Program-made: the position numbers and the translations under genes
Assembly: GCA_003427395.1 (NCBI GenBank)
Contig: BFEA01000352.1
Coordinates: 1,095,330 to 1,123,003, forward strand
Direction: 5' to 3'
Source of the DNA: Chara braunii
Taxonomy: Eukaryota > Streptophyta > Charophyceae > Charales > Characeae
Length of the DNA stretch: 27,674 nucleotides
Part shown: one piece after another, positions 26,591 through 27,674 of the stretch
Layout: each line of letters starts with the position of its first letter
Numbering within the stretch: the first letter of the stretch is position 1
Notes under the pieces: generated by a model
Told to the model about the DNA's origin: nothing
The model's input: only the letters and a program-made list of their open reading frames with translations
Database searches by the model: none

Positions 26591-27674
26591 GCTGCTGCGC
26601 TTGCTTATGCTCTGCTTAAAGTGCGCCAGCCAGCAACCGCACTCACTGGGATGCTGCGCACACAGCAACCATGCGTAGTAGCACAAGTACCCAGGGTAAC
26701 AGGCTACTATGCTGTACAGCAGGCCTTGTGAGNGCAGCAACTGTTTGCTGCGATATATCGTCCAATGCACGGTAGGCCGAGGTCCNTTGTAATAACNGAC
26801 CTTAGAAATGCTAGCAAAGATGCCCAGCCTAGGCGGTTGGAGGCACAATAANGCCANCAATCTCNACAAAGNTACAGTGAAAGTGCCACAGCCGCAAGTC
26901 GATGGTCCGTTCTCAGACTCCAGCTGTCACAGTTCACCACCTGCCGAGTATAATAGCGGCAGCAGCACCTTAGTGACAACGCCAGTTGTGTTTGTCACCG
27001 CAAAGAAAAAAAACATATTAGCAGTTCAGCAACAGGTCTAACAGCTTTGCTCTGGCCTCAGTAACATGCCCCGCAAAAACACAGTCCGGGCGTTGGGACA
27101 CCCCGACTGCAACCGAGCCCTTCTTGTAGCGAAGAAACAACAGCCCTTTCCCCCTTAGCGGCTTAGGAAAGAGAGTCCGACTGTCGCTGCTATGGCCCTT
27201 CAATCATCCCANCCGTAGTACCAAGGCTGCTGAATACTCCTCAAGCCCAAAGAACACAGTCTACTNTTCCCAAATACAGCAGTGAGAAAANCAGTCGTGC
27301 TCAGCAGGCCTCAGTAAGNCCATACCTGGCCGAGCAANTCCTACTGCCGCAAGTGGGGCACGGCAGTCACATAGCCGTATTAGCGATATTGTCCCTCATG
27401 ACCTGGCCGTTTGACACCAACAACCATAGTCTCTGACTTAGTTACCAGTCACAGCAGCAGCAGCCCTCGCCANGNCATACTCAGTTTCTCCCGGTAGCAG
27501 CTGTCTGGTACTCTCTGTAGTGGCAGCTCACACANCCACCTTNCCCCCNTGCCGCATCAACCCCTACTACTGCGGGGAATGGGCGTACCAAGGTGACTCC
27601 TACCACAATCTNTATCCATACGACTGCCCAAGGAGGGTGAACGTATAGCTCGAACCTGGCCAAGTGCAATGCCC
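26591..27674. other. CAG-rich sequence with scattered Ns, no gene supported
   Basis: CAGCAGCA-type composition resembling 4970-6000. A minus-strand 197-codon ORF (26276-26869) contains many ambiguous codons, runs through conserved non-coding tail sequence and shows no domain, so it is not called. Ns occur roughly every 50-100 bp in places, which makes frame analysis unreliable. Confidence 0.4.

Larger units (their letters stand above)
22101..27674. mobile_element. Long repeat unit C (runs off the window)
   Basis: It starts TGTCGAGCGCATCGGTCC directly after B's last hairpin. It is the most complete copy: head, alpha (22645), beta (23254), middle (23804-24310), CGGCAG modules (24487), hairpin array (25090) and tail (25920-26590). 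It then continues into CAG-rich sequence containing many single Ns. Its right end is outside the window, so no terminal motif or target-site duplication can be checked. Confidence 0.65.

Noticed and set aside
26276-26869. 197-codon minus-strand ORF
   Set aside because: It contains many ambiguous codons, covers a non-coding tail conserved with unit A where the frame is not kept, and shows no domain.
630-27674. Units A and C as the two LTRs of one 27-kb retrotransposon
   Set aside because: They differ by many substitutions, a hairpin deletion and a replaced beta centre. Unit B sits between them in the same orientation, and the interior has no gag-pol.

Overview
This window looks like repeat-dominated nuclear DNA from a eukaryote with a large, transposon-rich genome. 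I favour a land plant or streptophyte alga, because the long LTR-like units and the recurrent TTTCGGCAGCGCTTCCC motif feel plant-like. That is recollection, not a search result. Supporting signs are long (CA)n, (CT)n, (GAA)n and (ATT)n microsatellites, a 229-base assembly gap, scattered single Ns, no long conserved ORF, no rRNA or tRNA, and no recognisable reverse transcriptase, integrase, protease or transposase. No gene can be named with confidence.

Three copies of a long unit dominate, all in the same orientation and all starting at the same sharp boundary (TGTCGAGCGCATCGGTCC): unit A from 630, unit B from 18424 and unit C from 22101. Each has the same order of parts: a GC-richer head; two related 'alpha/beta' modules carrying CCATAACTCT, a GCGCGCG stretch, a TATAA-like box and a palindrome; an AT-richer middle; tandem CGGCAGCGCTTCCC modules; and a spaced array of short hairpins. 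A and C continue into a shared tail near GGCAGAGCTCCCGCAATCGG and then a CAG/CAA-rich stretch. B is cut short exactly where C begins. The hairpin arrays are the most striking structure. A and C hold 9 and 10 copies of a fixed CATT...AATG core whose flanking arms differ between copies yet often remain complementary. B holds 9 copies of a different core (CCCTAACTTAAGGG) in the same slot, about every 63 bp.

Between A and B lie several non-homologous blocks. At 6.1-8.8 kb is a pyrimidine-rich block with hairpins, two TATA-like boxes and two adjacent small ORFs (7908-8246 and 8263-8679) that would encode hydrophobic proteins. At 10.1-12.46 kb is a tandem repeat with a period of about 1 kb, carrying CT/CA microsatellites and the assembly gap. 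At 12.46-15.6 kb is a purine-rich, non-coding block unusually dense in perfect stem-loops, including one 71-nt imperfect hairpin of precursor-miRNA-like shape. At 15.6-18.4 kb is a stretch with splice-like signals, a T-rich tract, a short basic ORF, GAA tracts and an ATT microsatellite. A short dispersed repeat recurs in both orientations, usually beside a CA/TG microsatellite.

The window is best read as nested and tandem non-autonomous repeats. The units may be parts of very long LTRs or a macrosatellite, but no terminal pair, target-site duplication or coding domain proves either. There is no gene pathway to reconstruct.
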